Source of the DNA: Mesorhizobium plurifarium
GTDB taxonomy: Bacteria > Pseudomonadota > Alphaproteobacteria > Rhizobiales > Rhizobiaceae
Assembly (NCBI GenBank): GCA_000824785.1
Contig: CCNB01000043.1
Location: forward strand, 436,107 to 500,106
Direction: 5' to 3'
DNA length: 64,000 nucleotides
Notes under the pieces: model-generated
What the model was told of the DNA's origin: nothing
Seen by the model: the letters and a program-made list of their open reading frames with translations, nothing else
The model's database searches: none
Program-made: the position numbers and the translations under genes
Part shown: positions 8,508 to 17,632 of the stretch, piece by piece
How positions within the stretch are numbered: the stretch's first letter is position 1
How the letters are laid out: each line of letters begins with the position of its first letter

Positions 8508-9146
8508 ATGACCAGCAAGACCGAAAAGCTCCTGTCGCTCCTCAACGGTCAGCCGGTTATCCCGGTGCTCAAGATCGCCAGTGTCGCCGATGCCGTGCCG
8601 CTCGCCCGCGCGCTTTCGCGCGGCGGCTTGAGGGCGATCGAGATCACTTTGCGCACGGCCGATGCGTTGGAGGCGATTCGCCGCGTCGCGGCCGAAGTTG
8701 AGGAAGCGGTCGTCGGCGCCGGCACCATCCTCGACGCCAGGCAGTTCGATGAGGCAGCCAGCGCCGGCTCGAAATTCATCGTCAGCCCGGGCATCACCAG
8801 CCAGCTTCTCGACGCCGCCAAGGACAGCCCGGTGCCGCTGCTGCCCGGCGCCATCACGCCCGGCGAGATCATGGCCGCGCGCGAAGCCGGCCTGCGCTTC
8901 CTGAAGTTCTTCCCGGCCGAGCAGTCCGGCGGCATCGCGTCGCTGAAGGCTTTCGCCTCGCCGTTGGCCGACGTGAAATTCTGCCCGACCGGCGGCATAA
9001 CGGCCAAGAACGCCGCCGACTATCTGAGCCTGCCCAACGTGATCTGCGTCGGCGGCTCGTGGGTGGCGCCCGACGATCTCATCAAGGCCGGCAGGTGGGA
9101 CGAGATCGAAGCGCTGGCGCGTGAGGCGAGCAAGCTCAAGAAGTAA
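8508..9146 (+). CDS. eda: 2-keto-3-deoxy-6-phosphogluconate aldolase
   Basis: Class I aldolase of the Entner-Doudoroff pathway that splits KDPG into pyruvate and glyceraldehyde 3-phosphate, possibly also acting on 4-hydroxy-2-oxoglutarate. It has 212 residues, the standard length. The catalytic glutamate is E45 in EITLRT and the Schiff-base lysine is K133 in FLKFFPAE. GAGTILD and CPTGGI are the other family markers. Three ATG codons are in frame. The third is chosen because GGAG lies six bases before it. No other Entner-Doudoroff gene is adjacent. Confidence 0.95.
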   Translation: MTSKTEKLLSLLNGQPVIPVLKIASVADAVPLARALSRGGLRAIEITLRTADALEAIRRVAAEVEEAVVGAGTILDARQFDEAASAGSKFIVSPGITSQLLDAAKDSPVPLLPGAITPGEIMAAREAGLRFLKFFPAEQSGGIASLKAFASPLADVKFCPTGGITAKNAADYLSLPNVICVGGSWVAPDDLIKAGRWDEIEALAREASKLKK

Positions 9147-9160
9147 TCCGTGCTTGCTTA

Positions 9161-9904
9161 CTAGGGCAGCGGGCCGTTCTCATCGAAATAGCCGCCCGTC
9201 GGCCCGCCGGGCTCCAGCGTCGCCAGCCGCACGATGATCTCGGCCGCCTGTTGCACCGTGCGGCCACCTCTGTGCGCATTGAGGTCGGTCGCGGTATAGC
9301 CGGGCGCGGCCGCATTGACCATGATGCCGCGCGGTGCGAGCTCCCGGGCGAAGGCCAGTGTTACGGCGTTGAGCGAGGTCTTGGAGCTGCCATAGCCCAT
9401 GACATTGGGCGACTGGCTGTTGCCGGACGCGCGCGCCAGCGATCCGAGATAGCTGCTCACCATGACGATGCGGGAAGCGGGCGATGCCGCGAGCAGCGGC
9501 AGGAACGCCTGGGTGACCCGCACTGGGCCGAAGACGTTGACGTCGTAGGTGGCTTTCATGTCCGCGACATCCTCGCGGCTCGGCGGCCGCTGGTAGCGGC
9601 CGTCCGGGCCTAGCGCCTCGACATAGCCGGGCGCGATGCCGGCATTGTTGACCAGCACGTCCAGGCTGGGAGTCTGCGCCGCGACGGCTTTGGCCGCCGC
9701 CGCCACGCTGCCGTCGCTGGCGACGTCGAGTGCGAGCCACTCGACGTCCAGCCCCTCGGTGCGCAGCGCTTGCGCCGCTGCTTCGCCGCGCTCGGCGTCG
9801 CGCGCCCCTAGCCAAACCTTGTAATCCAATGCCGCCAGCCGCCGGGCGGTCTCAAAGCCGATGCCCTTGTTGGCGCCGGTCACCAGCGCGTTCTTCATCG
9901 TCAT
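9161..9904 (-). CDS. short-chain dehydrogenase, carbonyl-reductase-like
   Basis: SDR oxidoreductase of about 247 residues with TGANKGIGFETA at the cofactor site, NNAG, the catalytic serine in VSSYLG and the tyrosine-lysine pair in YGSSK. The GANKGIG start and the overall pattern resemble carbonyl-reductase-like SDRs that prefer NADPH. Two start codons compete: the ATG at 9904 has a better distance to AAGGAG than the one at 9910. It is transcribed away from an AraC-type regulator 153 bp off, a common arrangement in which the regulator controls the divergent enzyme. The substrate is unknown. Confidence 0.87.
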   Translation of the reverse strand: MTMKNALVTGANKGIGFETARRLAALDYKVWLGARDAERGEAAAQALRTEGLDVEWLALDVASDGSVAAAAKAVAAQTPSLDVLVNNAGIAPGYVEALGPDGRYQRPPSREDVADMKATYDVNVFGPVRVTQAFLPLLAASPASRIVMVSSYLGSLARASGNSQSPNVMGYGSSKTSLNAVTLAFARELAPRGIMVNAAAPGYTATDLNAHRGGRTVQQAAEIIVRLATLEPGGPTGGYFDENGPLP

Positions 9905-10057
9905 GTCCATGTCTCCTTCTCGATGACCCAGAGATGACGTGAACCGGCTCGAGGCGCGCGCCAAAAGCTCTCAGCCTCTTGCCTAATCCTCTCAACCGGA
10001 AGTGAGTCACCACGTCAACTGGTTGCTTGGCCGCTGTGGATCGGCAATGTTGAAACG

Positions 10058-10951
10058 ATGAACGAGGCGCTTCAGGAACTGATCTCGATCGCCGGCCGCC
10101 ATGCGAATGGGCGGCGGACGAAGACGGCCATTCCCCGCGTCACGATCGGCCGCAGCGAGGTTCCGACGCCGCCGCTGCCCGAGCTTTGCCAGCCGACCAC
10201 GCTGTTCGTCCTGCAGGGAGCCAAAACGGTGCTGATCGGCGACCGTACGCTCGCCTACAGCGCCGGCAGCTATTTCGTCTATGCGGTCGAGACACCCGCC
10301 ACCAGCCAGTTGATCGAGGCGAGCGCCGCGCGGCCTTACATGGCCATCGCCTTCGCGCTCGATACCGAGTTGATCGCCGGCCTGCTCATCGACCACAAGC
10401 CGGCGATCGATGACGATAGCTTCGTGACCAATCAGGTCGATGACCTGCTGCTCGACGCATGGCGCCGGATGCTGCGGCTGCTCGACAGGCCGGCGGAGAT
10501 ACCTGTTCTTGCGCCCATGCTGGAACGGGAGATCGCATTCAGGCTGTTGCAAGGCCCGCAAGGCGAGAAGCTGCGCCAGTTCGCGCGCGCCGACGGCCGC
10601 CTTTCGCAGATCCGCCGCGCCACCGCTTGGATCCGCGCGCATTACAACGAGCCGATCGACGTGACGCAACTGGCCGAGCTGTCGCATATGAGCAATGCCG
10701 CCTTTCATCGCCACTTCAAGGCGGCGACGGCGATGAGCCCGATCCAGTATCAGAAGCAGCTTCGCCTGCTCGAAGCGCGCCATCTGCTGATCGCGCAACC
10801 AGGCAGCGCCGCGCAGGTTGCTTTCACCGTCGGCTACGAAAGCGCTTCCCAGTTCAGCCGCGAATATGCCCGCCAGTTCGGATTGCCGCCTGCGCGCGAC
10901 GCCGCGCGGCTTCTGGCCAAGGGCGAAGCGGCCACGCTGGAAGTCGACTGA
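10058..10951 (+). CDS. AraC family transcriptional regulator
   Basis: Transcription factor of 297 residues. The N-terminal cupin-like domain belongs to the AraC_N type (PTTLFVLQGAKTVLIGD near 46-62, YSAGSYFVYAVETPATSQ near 67-84). The C-terminal pair of helix-turn-helix motifs runs from about 190 to 285 (IRAHYNEPIDVTQLAELSHMS and the second recognition helix in VGYESASQFSREYARQFG). Proteins of this type often regulate a neighbouring aldehyde or carbonyl reductase, which fits the divergent SDR gene. The effector is unknown. Confidence 0.9.
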   Translation: MNEALQELISIAGRHANGRRTKTAIPRVTIGRSEVPTPPLPELCQPTTLFVLQGAKTVLIGDRTLAYSAGSYFVYAVETPATSQLIEASAARPYMAIAFALDTELIAGLLIDHKPAIDDDSFVTNQVDDLLLDAWRRMLRLLDRPAEIPVLAPMLEREIAFRLLQGPQGEKLRQFARADGRLSQIRRATAWIRAHYNEPIDVTQLAELSHMSNAAFHRHFKAATAMSPIQYQKQLRLLEARHLLIAQPGSAAQVAFTVGYESASQFSREYARQFGLPPARDAARLLAKGEAATLEVD

Positions 10952-10974
10952 GCACCAGAGCGCGCCGCGATCCT

Positions 10975-11003
10975 CTAAAAACCGGCCGGCTTGCGCCGGC
11001 CGG
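10975..11003 (-). terminator. intrinsic terminator of the small secreted-protein gene
   Basis: CCGGCCGGC and GCCGGCCGG form a perfect nine-bp stem around TTGC. On the minus strand a run of five T residues follows. It therefore ends the transcript of the 58-residue protein gene and may also stop read-through from the AraC gene. Confidence 0.75.
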
Positions 11004-11021
11004 GGCAGTCTTGAAACGCAA

Positions 11022-11198
11022 CTATCTGCAGACCCTGACCTTCTCGACCACCTTGTGATGGTGACGCCAATGCGTCACCAGCTTGGTCGCGCAATGGTGC
11101 TTTCCGGTCTTGACGATCACGGTTTCGGCTTGCGAGGGAGCGACTACAGCCGATGCCGCAGCCAGCGCCAGAACTGACGCCAATACAATCTTCTTCAT
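11022..11198 (-). CDS. small secreted basic protein, hypothetical
   Basis: A 58-residue protein with a clear signal peptide (MKKIVLASVLALAAASAVVA, cleavage likely after SQA). The mature part of about 33 residues is basic and histidine-rich (KHHC, HWRHHHK) and has two cysteines, C36 and the penultimate C57, which could form one disulfide in the periplasm. A GGGGA ribosome site precedes the ATG and an intrinsic terminator follows, so it looks like a complete one-gene unit. I recognise no family. The histidines suggest metal binding but nothing proves it. Confidence 0.75.
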   Translation of the reverse strand: MKKIVLASVLALAAASAVVAPSQAETVIVKTGKHHCATKLVTHWRHHHKVVEKVRVCR

Positions 11199-11323
11199 GA
11201 ATATCCCCAGTTTGGAACGAGCCCGTTTTAACCCATCATTGGGCTCGGCGTTCCAACCTCACGGTAAGTTCAGCCTGGCGTGAACATGCACACACGAAAC
11301 GCCGGTTCGGACATTGCCATGTC

Positions 11324-11397
11324 TGGTTCCCGCTCATGGATTCGAACCACGATTCACGCCTTCAAAGGGCGCTGTCCTACCATTAGACGAAGCGGGA
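11324..11397 (-). tRNA. tRNA-Gln (anticodon TTG)
   Basis: The minus strand folds into a full cloverleaf. The acceptor stem is TCCCGCT/AGCGGGA, the anticodon loop CTTTGAA gives anticodon TTG, the T arm contains GGTTCGAATCC, and the CCA end is encoded. No partial copy of it is seen elsewhere in the window, so it does not appear to be used for integration here. Confidence 0.95.
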
Positions 11398-11493
11398 AGA
11401 CCGGCTGGTCAAAACGGGCGGCGGCGCATGCCGCGAAAGACAAAAGCCGCGCTGGCGGACCAACGCGGCTTTGCGGTGGTCACGCTGGCTCGC

Positions 11494-13353
11494 CTATTTC
11501 GTTTGGAAGCGCGCGACCGAGAGGAACTTCACCGCATTGCCGGTGAAACGGCTTGCGTCCGGCACCTGGCCATCCGCCTGGAAGCCGGCCGTGTACACTT
11601 CGCTCGGCGGCGTGTGCACGATGTTGTAGGCGTAGCGAGGCGCTGTCGTCGGATCGGAAACCGAGGCGATGTTGACGCCGCTGCCCAGCGCCCAGCGCGC
11701 GGCCTGCGGCGGCGTCGCCACCACCACGGCCTTGGGTCCTGGCTTCAGGTCGTGGGCGGACGCCCTGGCTTCCTTGGCCGTCGTCTTCACACCGCCGCCG
11801 ATCGCCTGCGCGGGATCGGTCCCGGCCGGCAGGGCGGCGATGGCTTTGCGCGGCGAGGCCGCATCGACGCCTGACGGATCGTTGAAGGCGGAGCGAGGCT
11901 CCGGTTCGGTCAGCGACGCCAGCTGATATTCGGCGCCGCCGCCGTCGACCCCGACGGTCGCATTGGCCTGTTCGAGGACAGCCTTGACCTCATCCTGCTT
12001 GCCGGGCTGCGGCCGGGCGGTCGGCAGCACGGAGAACGCATCGGTCGCGCTCTTGTCCTGCGAAGCCGTTTCGGCCAGCGCCAGAAGGACGTTCTTGTCC
12101 TTCGGCGCAAGTTCCGCCGGCGTCGAGCGGTCGGGGCGCCAGGTCGGCAGCGGGATGTTGTTGACCGCCACCTGCGCCGGATCGGTGCTCGCGGCCTCGG
12201 CGGCGCTGGCCGCGCCGAACGGAACCTTGTCCGGCACCGGCGCCTGTGCCGTCGAAACCGCCTGCTCCGTCGTCGCCGAGGCGTCGGCCATGGCGAACGG
12301 CACGTTCTGCGGCGTCTGCTGGCCGACATCGACCTTCGGACGCGGCGCGAAGTCGGGCAGCGGAACTTCCTTGGGCGGCAGCGCGGCAATGATCGTCTCG
12401 GGCGTATCCTGCTCCGGCTGCTGCGAATCGTCGGCGCTGTCATCCGCGATCTGCGGGATATTGGCGCGCTTGGCATCCTTCGGCGAAACGATCGCGATAC
12501 CCGGAAGATTGCTGGTGCGGGCCGTGGCAGCGCTCGCGACCTGAACCTGCTTCACAGTCTTCTGCCGCGGCGCCGGGGCGCTGTCGTCGGCCTCGTCGTC
12601 GGCTTCGTCGGCGCCGCCGCCGCGGAACCAGGCGAACAGGCCGCCGGACCGCTTGGTCGAGCCACCGGCGCTGGCCAGCTCGATATTGGGCGTGCCGGCG
12701 CCCTTACGCGCCTGATAAGCGGCCATCGCCTGCTCATAGCCAGGCAGCGGCCTGCCGTCGCTCGGCACATGCAACGTCTTGCCGTTCGGGAACAGGCTGA
12801 CCAGCTCCTGGCGGCTGATGCCCGGCCAATGGCGCACATTGCCGACATCCATATGCACGAAGGGCGAGCCGGAGGTCGGGTAATAGCCGACGCCGCCGCC
12901 CTGCATCTTGAGGCCGATGTTGCGCAGCTTCTTCAGCGGCACGCCGGGGATGTAGAAGTCCATCGCCTTGCCCAGCATGTGCTGGCTCTTCTCGGCGACG
13001 CCGCGGCTGCGCGAGCGCAGCATCGCGTTGGTCGATGGCGAGCGATAGCCGCAGACGACCTGGATATAGTCGGTGGCTCCGCTTTCGCGATAGGCTTCCC
13101 AGACGAGGTCGAGCAGCCGCGGATCCATCTTGGTCGGCTCGTTGCGCCGCCAGTCGCGCAGGATGATGTTGATCTTGCGCAGGCCTTCCGGATCGTAGCG
13201 GCCGTTGCGCTTGTAGACGATCTCGGCCTTCTCGTGCGTGTGCAGGTGATAGAGCTTGAGCGTGCGCACCTCAGCCCTGGCGCCCGGCATCGTCGCGGAC
13301 AGGAACCCGACGGCCAAAATCACGAACGTCAGCCACCTCGGCCAGACGCTCAT
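11494..13353 (-). CDS. DUF882 family peptidoglycan-peptidase-like protein
   Basis: A 619-residue exported protein. A signal or anchor segment at residues 6-27 is followed by a DUF882/peptidase M15A-type domain (about 28-200). Its predicted zinc ligands are visible as HMLGKAMDF and FVHMDVGNVRHW, the HxxxxxxD and HxD pairs of D,D-peptidases such as YcbK/MepK. The remaining 400 residues are a low-complexity proline/alanine-rich region with no recognised domain. It probably cleaves or binds peptidoglycan in the periplasm. The ATG at 13353 is preferred over a TTG 42 bases upstream because a hydrophobic segment follows directly. A TTAACCAT half-site lies about 125 bp upstream. Confidence 0.85.
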   Translation of the reverse strand: MSVWPRWLTFVILAVGFLSATMPGARAEVRTLKLYHLHTHEKAEIVYKRNGRYDPEGLRKINIILRDWRRNEPTKMDPRLLDLVWEAYRESGATDYIQVVCGYRSPSTNAMLRSRSRGVAEKSQHMLGKAMDFYIPGVPLKKLRNIGLKMQGGGVGYYPTSGSPFVHMDVGNVRHWPGISRQELVSLFPNGKTLHVPSDGRPLPGYEQAMAAYQARKGAGTPNIELASAGGSTKRSGGLFAWFRGGGADEADDEADDSAPAPRQKTVKQVQVASAATARTSNLPGIAIVSPKDAKRANIPQIADDSADDSQQPEQDTPETIIAALPPKEVPLPDFAPRPKVDVGQQTPQNVPFAMADASATTEQAVSTAQAPVPDKVPFGAASAAEAASTDPAQVAVNNIPLPTWRPDRSTPAELAPKDKNVLLALAETASQDKSATDAFSVLPTARPQPGKQDEVKAVLEQANATVGVDGGGAEYQLASLTEPEPRSAFNDPSGVDAASPRKAIAALPAGTDPAQAIGGGVKTTAKEARASAHDLKPGPKAVVVATPPQAARWALGSGVNIASVSDPTTAPRYAYNIVHTPPSEVYTAGFQADGQVPDASRFTGNAVKFLSVARFQTK

Positions 13354-13731
13354 GTGAAAATGCCGCCCGTTTTTGTGTCGTTCGATTTTGTTCAAATCAA
13401 ATGGCTTTCAGGCTGCCGTTTGTCCCCGGATTTGACCAAACGGATGCGTGGTTTTCACATCCGAATATCGATCCTAATGGTTAATCATCGTTTATTGAAG
13501 CCGAAATGCGGTAACACCGTGGCGATATCCCGTCAAAAATGATGCACAGCATTTCGTGGTAAACCGCTGGTTTAGATCAAGAATCCGGCCTCGGCCAGAA
13601 CACGATCTGTTACCGTTAGCGTTAATGCGTGATCCTCGGCAACGCCAACCGCTGAAAACCCAGGATTTTCCTGTCAAAAGCGACAATTTGACTCGGATTT
13701 TAGGCGGGCAGGCTGGCTCGGAGCTTGCCTG
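13354..13731. other. intergenic region, 378 bp, promoter of the DUF882 gene
   Basis: No gene is visible. The stretch is AT-richer than its neighbours. The minus strand contains TTAACCAT (13477-13484), the half-site associated with CtrA control, and a GTTACCGTTAGCG-like inverted motif near 13610. The 3' end of the sigma-54 regulator transcript must also lie here, but I see no clear terminator. Confidence 0.5.
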
Positions 13732-15279
13732 TCACGAGGCGAGCCGGTCGACGCGACCCGCTTCGGGATCAATGCCATATTCCTTCAACTTGCGGTAGAG
13801 CGTCGAGCGGCCGATACCCAACCGGCGGGCGACCTCGCTCATCTGGCCGTTGTAATGGTCGATCGCGAGCTTGATCATCTCGAGCTCGACGTCGGCCAGC
13901 GCCCGAACATTGCCGCGCTCGTCGAGCGCACGAAGCGTTCCGAAGCGCGGCTGCGGCCTGGCCGGCGCCTCGCCGTCGGACACGCCAGCCCCGGTCGCAT
14001 CGGCAACGGTCTCGTCCGTTTGCCGGGTCGCGTCCTCGGTCGTTTCGACGACGGCGGATGCCGGCTCCGCTCCGAGATTGACCGTGCCTTCCACCTGCGC
14101 CCGTATCTGCGGGAACTCCTCCTCGGTCAGCACATCGCCCTCGGCGAGCACCGACGCCCGGAAGACCGCATTCTCCAGCTGGCGGATGTTGCCCGGCCAG
14201 TCATAGGCCTGCAGCATCGCAAGCGCCGTGGCCGATATGCCCGCAAGGCGCCGGCGCGGATCGGTCGGAGCGATCTTTTCCATGAAATGGCGGACAAGAT
14301 AGGGAATGTCGTCGCGGCGGTCGCGCAGCGGCGGCACGAAGATCGGGTAGACGTTCAGCCGGTAGAACAGGTCCTCGCGGAACTTGCCATCCTTGACCTG
14401 CTGCAGAAGGTTGCGGTGCGTGGCCGAGATCAGGCGGATATCGACCTTGACGGTCGAGCGGCCGCCGACCGGATCAACCTCGCCTTCCTGCACGGCGCGC
14501 AAGAGCTTGACCTGGACGTCGAGCGGCAGATCGCCGATTTCGTCGAGGAACAGCGTGCCGGAATTCGCCTCGACGAATTTGCCGGTGTGCTTCTCCGTTG
14601 CGCCGGTGAAGGAGCCCTTCTCGTGGCCGAACAGGATCGATTCGACGAGATTATCCGGGATGGCGCCGCAATTGACGGTGACGAAGGGCTTCGAGCGGCG
14701 GTCGCCGCTGCCCTGGATGGCGCGCGCCACCAGCTCCTTGCCGACGCCGGACTCGCCTTCGATCAGGATCGGAATGTTGGAGGCCGCTGCTTTCTGCCCG
14801 AGGCGTATCACCCGGTCCATCGCCGGGCTGCGCGTGATCAAGTCCTTGAAGGTGAGATGGCCGCCGCCGCGCCGCCGCGAGGCGCGCTTCATCTCGTCCT
14901 CGACGGCTTCCACCTTGAGCGCGTTGGAGATTGCGGTCTGGAGGCGGTCGGGCGATGCCGGCTTGACGACGAAATCGAAGGCGCCGTGCCGCATCGCCGA
15001 GACGACCGTCTCGATGCCGCCCTGCGCCGTCTGGACGATGACGGGAACGTCGATGGCGCGCTCGCGCATCGCCTTCAGCACGCCGATGCCGTCGAGGCCG
15101 GGCATGACGAGGTCGAGGATGACGACGGAGACCTCGCGCGCGTTCGGCCCGTCGAGCACGTCGAGACCGGCCTCGCCGCTATCCGTGACGATCGCGGTGT
15201 GGCCGAACTTGGTCAACGCGGCCTCGACAAGCCTGCGCTGCACCGGATCGTCATCGACTATGAGTATGGAACCTGTCAT
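13732..15279 (-). CDS. sigma-54-dependent response regulator
   Basis: NtrC-type activator of 515 residues. A receiver domain (1-120) has the phospho-acceptor D56 in VVILDLVMPG. An AAA+ domain (about 148-385) has the Walker A GESGVGKE at 175-182, the Walker B GTLFLDEIGD, and the sigma-54 contact loop as GSFTGA (222-227), a serine variant of GAFTGA. After a low-complexity linker comes a Fis-type helix-turn-helix (about 465-505, EVARRLGIGRSTLYRKLKEYG). No histidine kinase is adjacent, so it is an orphan regulator. It starts 158 bp from and divergent to the oligoendopeptidase gene, but no target can be assigned. Confidence 0.92.
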   Translation of the reverse strand: MTGSILIVDDDPVQRRLVEAALTKFGHTAIVTDSGEAGLDVLDGPNAREVSVVILDLVMPGLDGIGVLKAMRERAIDVPVIVQTAQGGIETVVSAMRHGAFDFVVKPASPDRLQTAISNALKVEAVEDEMKRASRRRGGGHLTFKDLITRSPAMDRVIRLGQKAAASNIPILIEGESGVGKELVARAIQGSGDRRSKPFVTVNCGAIPDNLVESILFGHEKGSFTGATEKHTGKFVEANSGTLFLDEIGDLPLDVQVKLLRAVQEGEVDPVGGRSTVKVDIRLISATHRNLLQQVKDGKFREDLFYRLNVYPIFVPPLRDRRDDIPYLVRHFMEKIAPTDPRRRLAGISATALAMLQAYDWPGNIRQLENAVFRASVLAEGDVLTEEEFPQIRAQVEGTVNLGAEPASAVVETTEDATRQTDETVADATGAGVSDGEAPARPQPRFGTLRALDERGNVRALADVELEMIKLAIDHYNGQMSEVARRLGIGRSTLYRKLKEYGIDPEAGRVDRLAS

Positions 15280-15437
15280 GACTGTTTGAGTTGTCCGCCC
15301 GAGAAATCCCCATGGATCATCTTGGCACAGGGTTCTAAATAAGGTTTCAAAAAACCCGGTGAACGAATTCCTTAGGATTTGACCGGCTTCTCCTTTCCCT
15401 TTGATTCTGGCCCGTTGGTTCAAAAGAGGTATCGCTG

Positions 15438-17276
15438 ATGCGCATGATGTTTGGTCGGCGGCTTGCGGCGCCAGCGTCCGGCCAGGGTGCCGCAGGGCTT
15501 GGCGACCTGCCGGAGTGGAATCTCGCCGATCTCTATTCCGGCATGGAAGCGCCCGAGTTGAAGCGCGACATCGCCAAGGCGGCCAGCGACGCCGTCGCCT
15601 TCGAGACCCGCTGGAAAGGCACGCTGGCCGCGGAAGCCGGGCGCGGCGGCGCCGGCCGGCTGGGCGAGGCGCTGCAAACCTATGAGGCGCTCGAGGAGCT
15701 GATCGGCCGCATCGTCTCCTATGCCGGCCTCGTCTACGCCGGCAACACCGCCGATCCGCAGCGCGCCAAGCTCTATGGCGACGTCCAGGAGAAGATGACG
15801 GATGCCAGCGCGCATCTTCTGTTCTTCGCGCTCGAGCTCAACCTGATCGACGACGCGGCGATCGAAAGCGCTTTGGCCGCCGACAAGGCCTTCGGCCACT
15901 ACCGGCCCTGGGTGCTCGACCTCAGGAAGGACAAGCCCTACCAGCTCGAGGACCGTGTCGAGCAGCTGTTCCACGAAAAGTCGGTGACCGGACGCGGCGC
16001 GTGGAACCGCCTGTTCGACGAGACGATGACCGACCTGCGCTTCGACATCGACGGCGAGGAGCTGACGCTGGAGCCGGCGCTCAACCGGTTGCAGGATGCC
16101 AATGGCGAGGTTCGACGCCGCGCCTCCGAGGCGCTCGCCGCCACGTTCCGCAAGAACCTGCGCACCTTCACCCTCATCACCAATACTTTGGCCAAGGACA
16201 AGGAAATCTCCGACCGCTGGCGCGGCTTCCAGGACATCGCCGACTCGCGCCACCTTGCCAACCGCGTCGAGCGCGAGGTGGTCGACGCGCTGGCGGCGGC
16301 CGTGCGCGAGGCCTATCCGCGGCTGTCGCATCGCTATTACGCGATGAAGGCGCGCTGGCTCGGCATGGAGGTGATGAACCACTGGGACCGCAACGCGCCG
16401 CTGCCGGAGACGCCGCAGGCGGTGATCAGCTGGGACGACGCCAGGGACACCGTGCTCTCCGCCTACCAGCGCTTCTCGCCCGACATGGCCGAAATCGCCC
16501 GCGGCTTTTTCGATCGCAGATGGATCGACGCGCCGGTCAGGCCGGGCAAGTCGCCCGGCGCCTTCGCCCATCCGACGGTGCCGTCGGCGCATCCTTACGT
16601 GCTGCTCAACTACATGGGCAAGCCGCGCGATGTGATGACGCTGGCGCATGAACTCGGCCATGGCGTGCACCAGGTGTTGGCCGCCGGCCAGGGCGCGCTG
16701 ATGGCCTCGACGCCGCTGACGCTGGCCGAGACCGCCTCCGTCTTCGGCGAGATGCTGACCTTCCGCTCGCTGCTCGAGCAGACCGGAGACAAACGCGAGC
16801 GCAAGGCCATGCTCGCCCAGAAGGTCGAGGACATGATCAACACCGTCGTGCGCCAGATCGCCTTCTATGAGTTCGAGCGCAAGGTGCATGCCGAGCGAAA
16901 GAACGGAGAACTGACCTCGGACAGGCTCGGCGAATTCTGGCTGGAGGTGCAGGCCGAGAGCCTGGGACCGGCAATCAAGCTGCGTGAGGGCTATGAGGTC
17001 TTCTGGACCTACATCCCGCATTTCATCCACTCGCCTTTCTACGTCTATGCCTATGCCTTCGGCGATTGCCTGGTGAACTCGCTCTACGCCGTCTACCAGA
17101 ACGCCGAGCGCGGCTTTCAGGAGAAGTATTTCGAGATGCTGCGCGCCGGCGGCACGAAGCATCACTCCGAGCTTCTGGCGCCCTTTGGCCTGGACGCCAC
17201 CGATCCCGCTTTCTGGCAGATCGGCCTTGGCGTGATCGGTTCGCTGATCGACGAGTTGGAGGCGCTCGAGAGTTGA
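15438..17276 (+). CDS. pepF: oligoendopeptidase F, M3 family
   Basis: Zinc metallopeptidase of the M3B family, 612 residues, which degrades oligopeptides in the cytoplasm. The zinc motif HELGH is at 404-408, with the third ligand in the downstream glutamate-containing segment LAETASVFGEML. The C-terminal PHFIHSPFYVYAYAFGD is another family marker. There is no signal peptide. A GAGG ribosome site precedes the ATG. It is divergent from the sigma-54 regulator and is followed by a 356-bp non-coding gap. Confidence 0.93.
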   Translation: MRMMFGRRLAAPASGQGAAGLGDLPEWNLADLYSGMEAPELKRDIAKAASDAVAFETRWKGTLAAEAGRGGAGRLGEALQTYEALEELIGRIVSYAGLVYAGNTADPQRAKLYGDVQEKMTDASAHLLFFALELNLIDDAAIESALAADKAFGHYRPWVLDLRKDKPYQLEDRVEQLFHEKSVTGRGAWNRLFDETMTDLRFDIDGEELTLEPALNRLQDANGEVRRRASEALAATFRKNLRTFTLITNTLAKDKEISDRWRGFQDIADSRHLANRVEREVVDALAAAVREAYPRLSHRYYAMKARWLGMEVMNHWDRNAPLPETPQAVISWDDARDTVLSAYQRFSPDMAEIARGFFDRRWIDAPVRPGKSPGAFAHPTVPSAHPYVLLNYMGKPRDVMTLAHELGHGVHQVLAAGQGALMASTPLTLAETASVFGEMLTFRSLLEQTGDKRERKAMLAQKVEDMINTVVRQIAFYEFERKVHAERKNGELTSDRLGEFWLEVQAESLGPAIKLREGYEVFWTYIPHFIHSPFYVYAYAFGDCLVNSLYAVYQNAERGFQEKYFEMLRAGGTKHHSELLAPFGLDATDPAFWQIGLGVIGSLIDELEALES

Positions 17277-17632
17277 CGACAGCAACGGCGCGCACATCGG
17301 TCGCAATAATTTAGTCGATACGCATATTAGCAAAGATCTATTCTTGCCCTAAATAGCTGTTCTTGAATAATTCTCCGGCACATTTTTCAACTAGCTTTCG
17401 ACAAGCCATATGATAGCGTCCGGCTTCAAGCTCAGCCGGACGCATCGCGTAGGCCAGAGATGGCTGGTCGCGGCGCCACGGCGAATGCGATGATGGCCGT
17501 CGGCTCCGGACAAGGCCGAACGCCGATGGCTCGATTGAAGCCGGCGGTTCCGCCAACCACGGAACCTTTGACGATCCTTGGCGTGCGCTCGCCTTTCCGG
17601 GCCTCGGCCGACAGATCGGACTGGAGAGGGAA
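17277..17632. other. intergenic region, 356 bp
   Basis: No convincing gene. The first 130 bases are AT-rich. A 9-bp inverted repeat GCGTCCGGC/GCCGGACGC with a 10-base loop lies at 17416-17443. A minus-strand frame over the whole gap has no protein-like composition in its upstream half. The ribosome site GGAGAGGGAA of the next gene is at the right edge. Confidence 0.4.

Noticed and set aside
13556..13798. 80-codon plus-strand frame between the DUF882 and sigma-54 regulator genes
   Set aside because: It runs into the 3' end of the regulator gene on the opposite strand, has no ribosome site and no recognisable sequence.
15420..17333. 637-codon open frame antisense to the oligoendopeptidase gene
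   Set aside because: The composition is typical of an antisense shadow and the opposite strand has a full M3 peptidase with HELGH.
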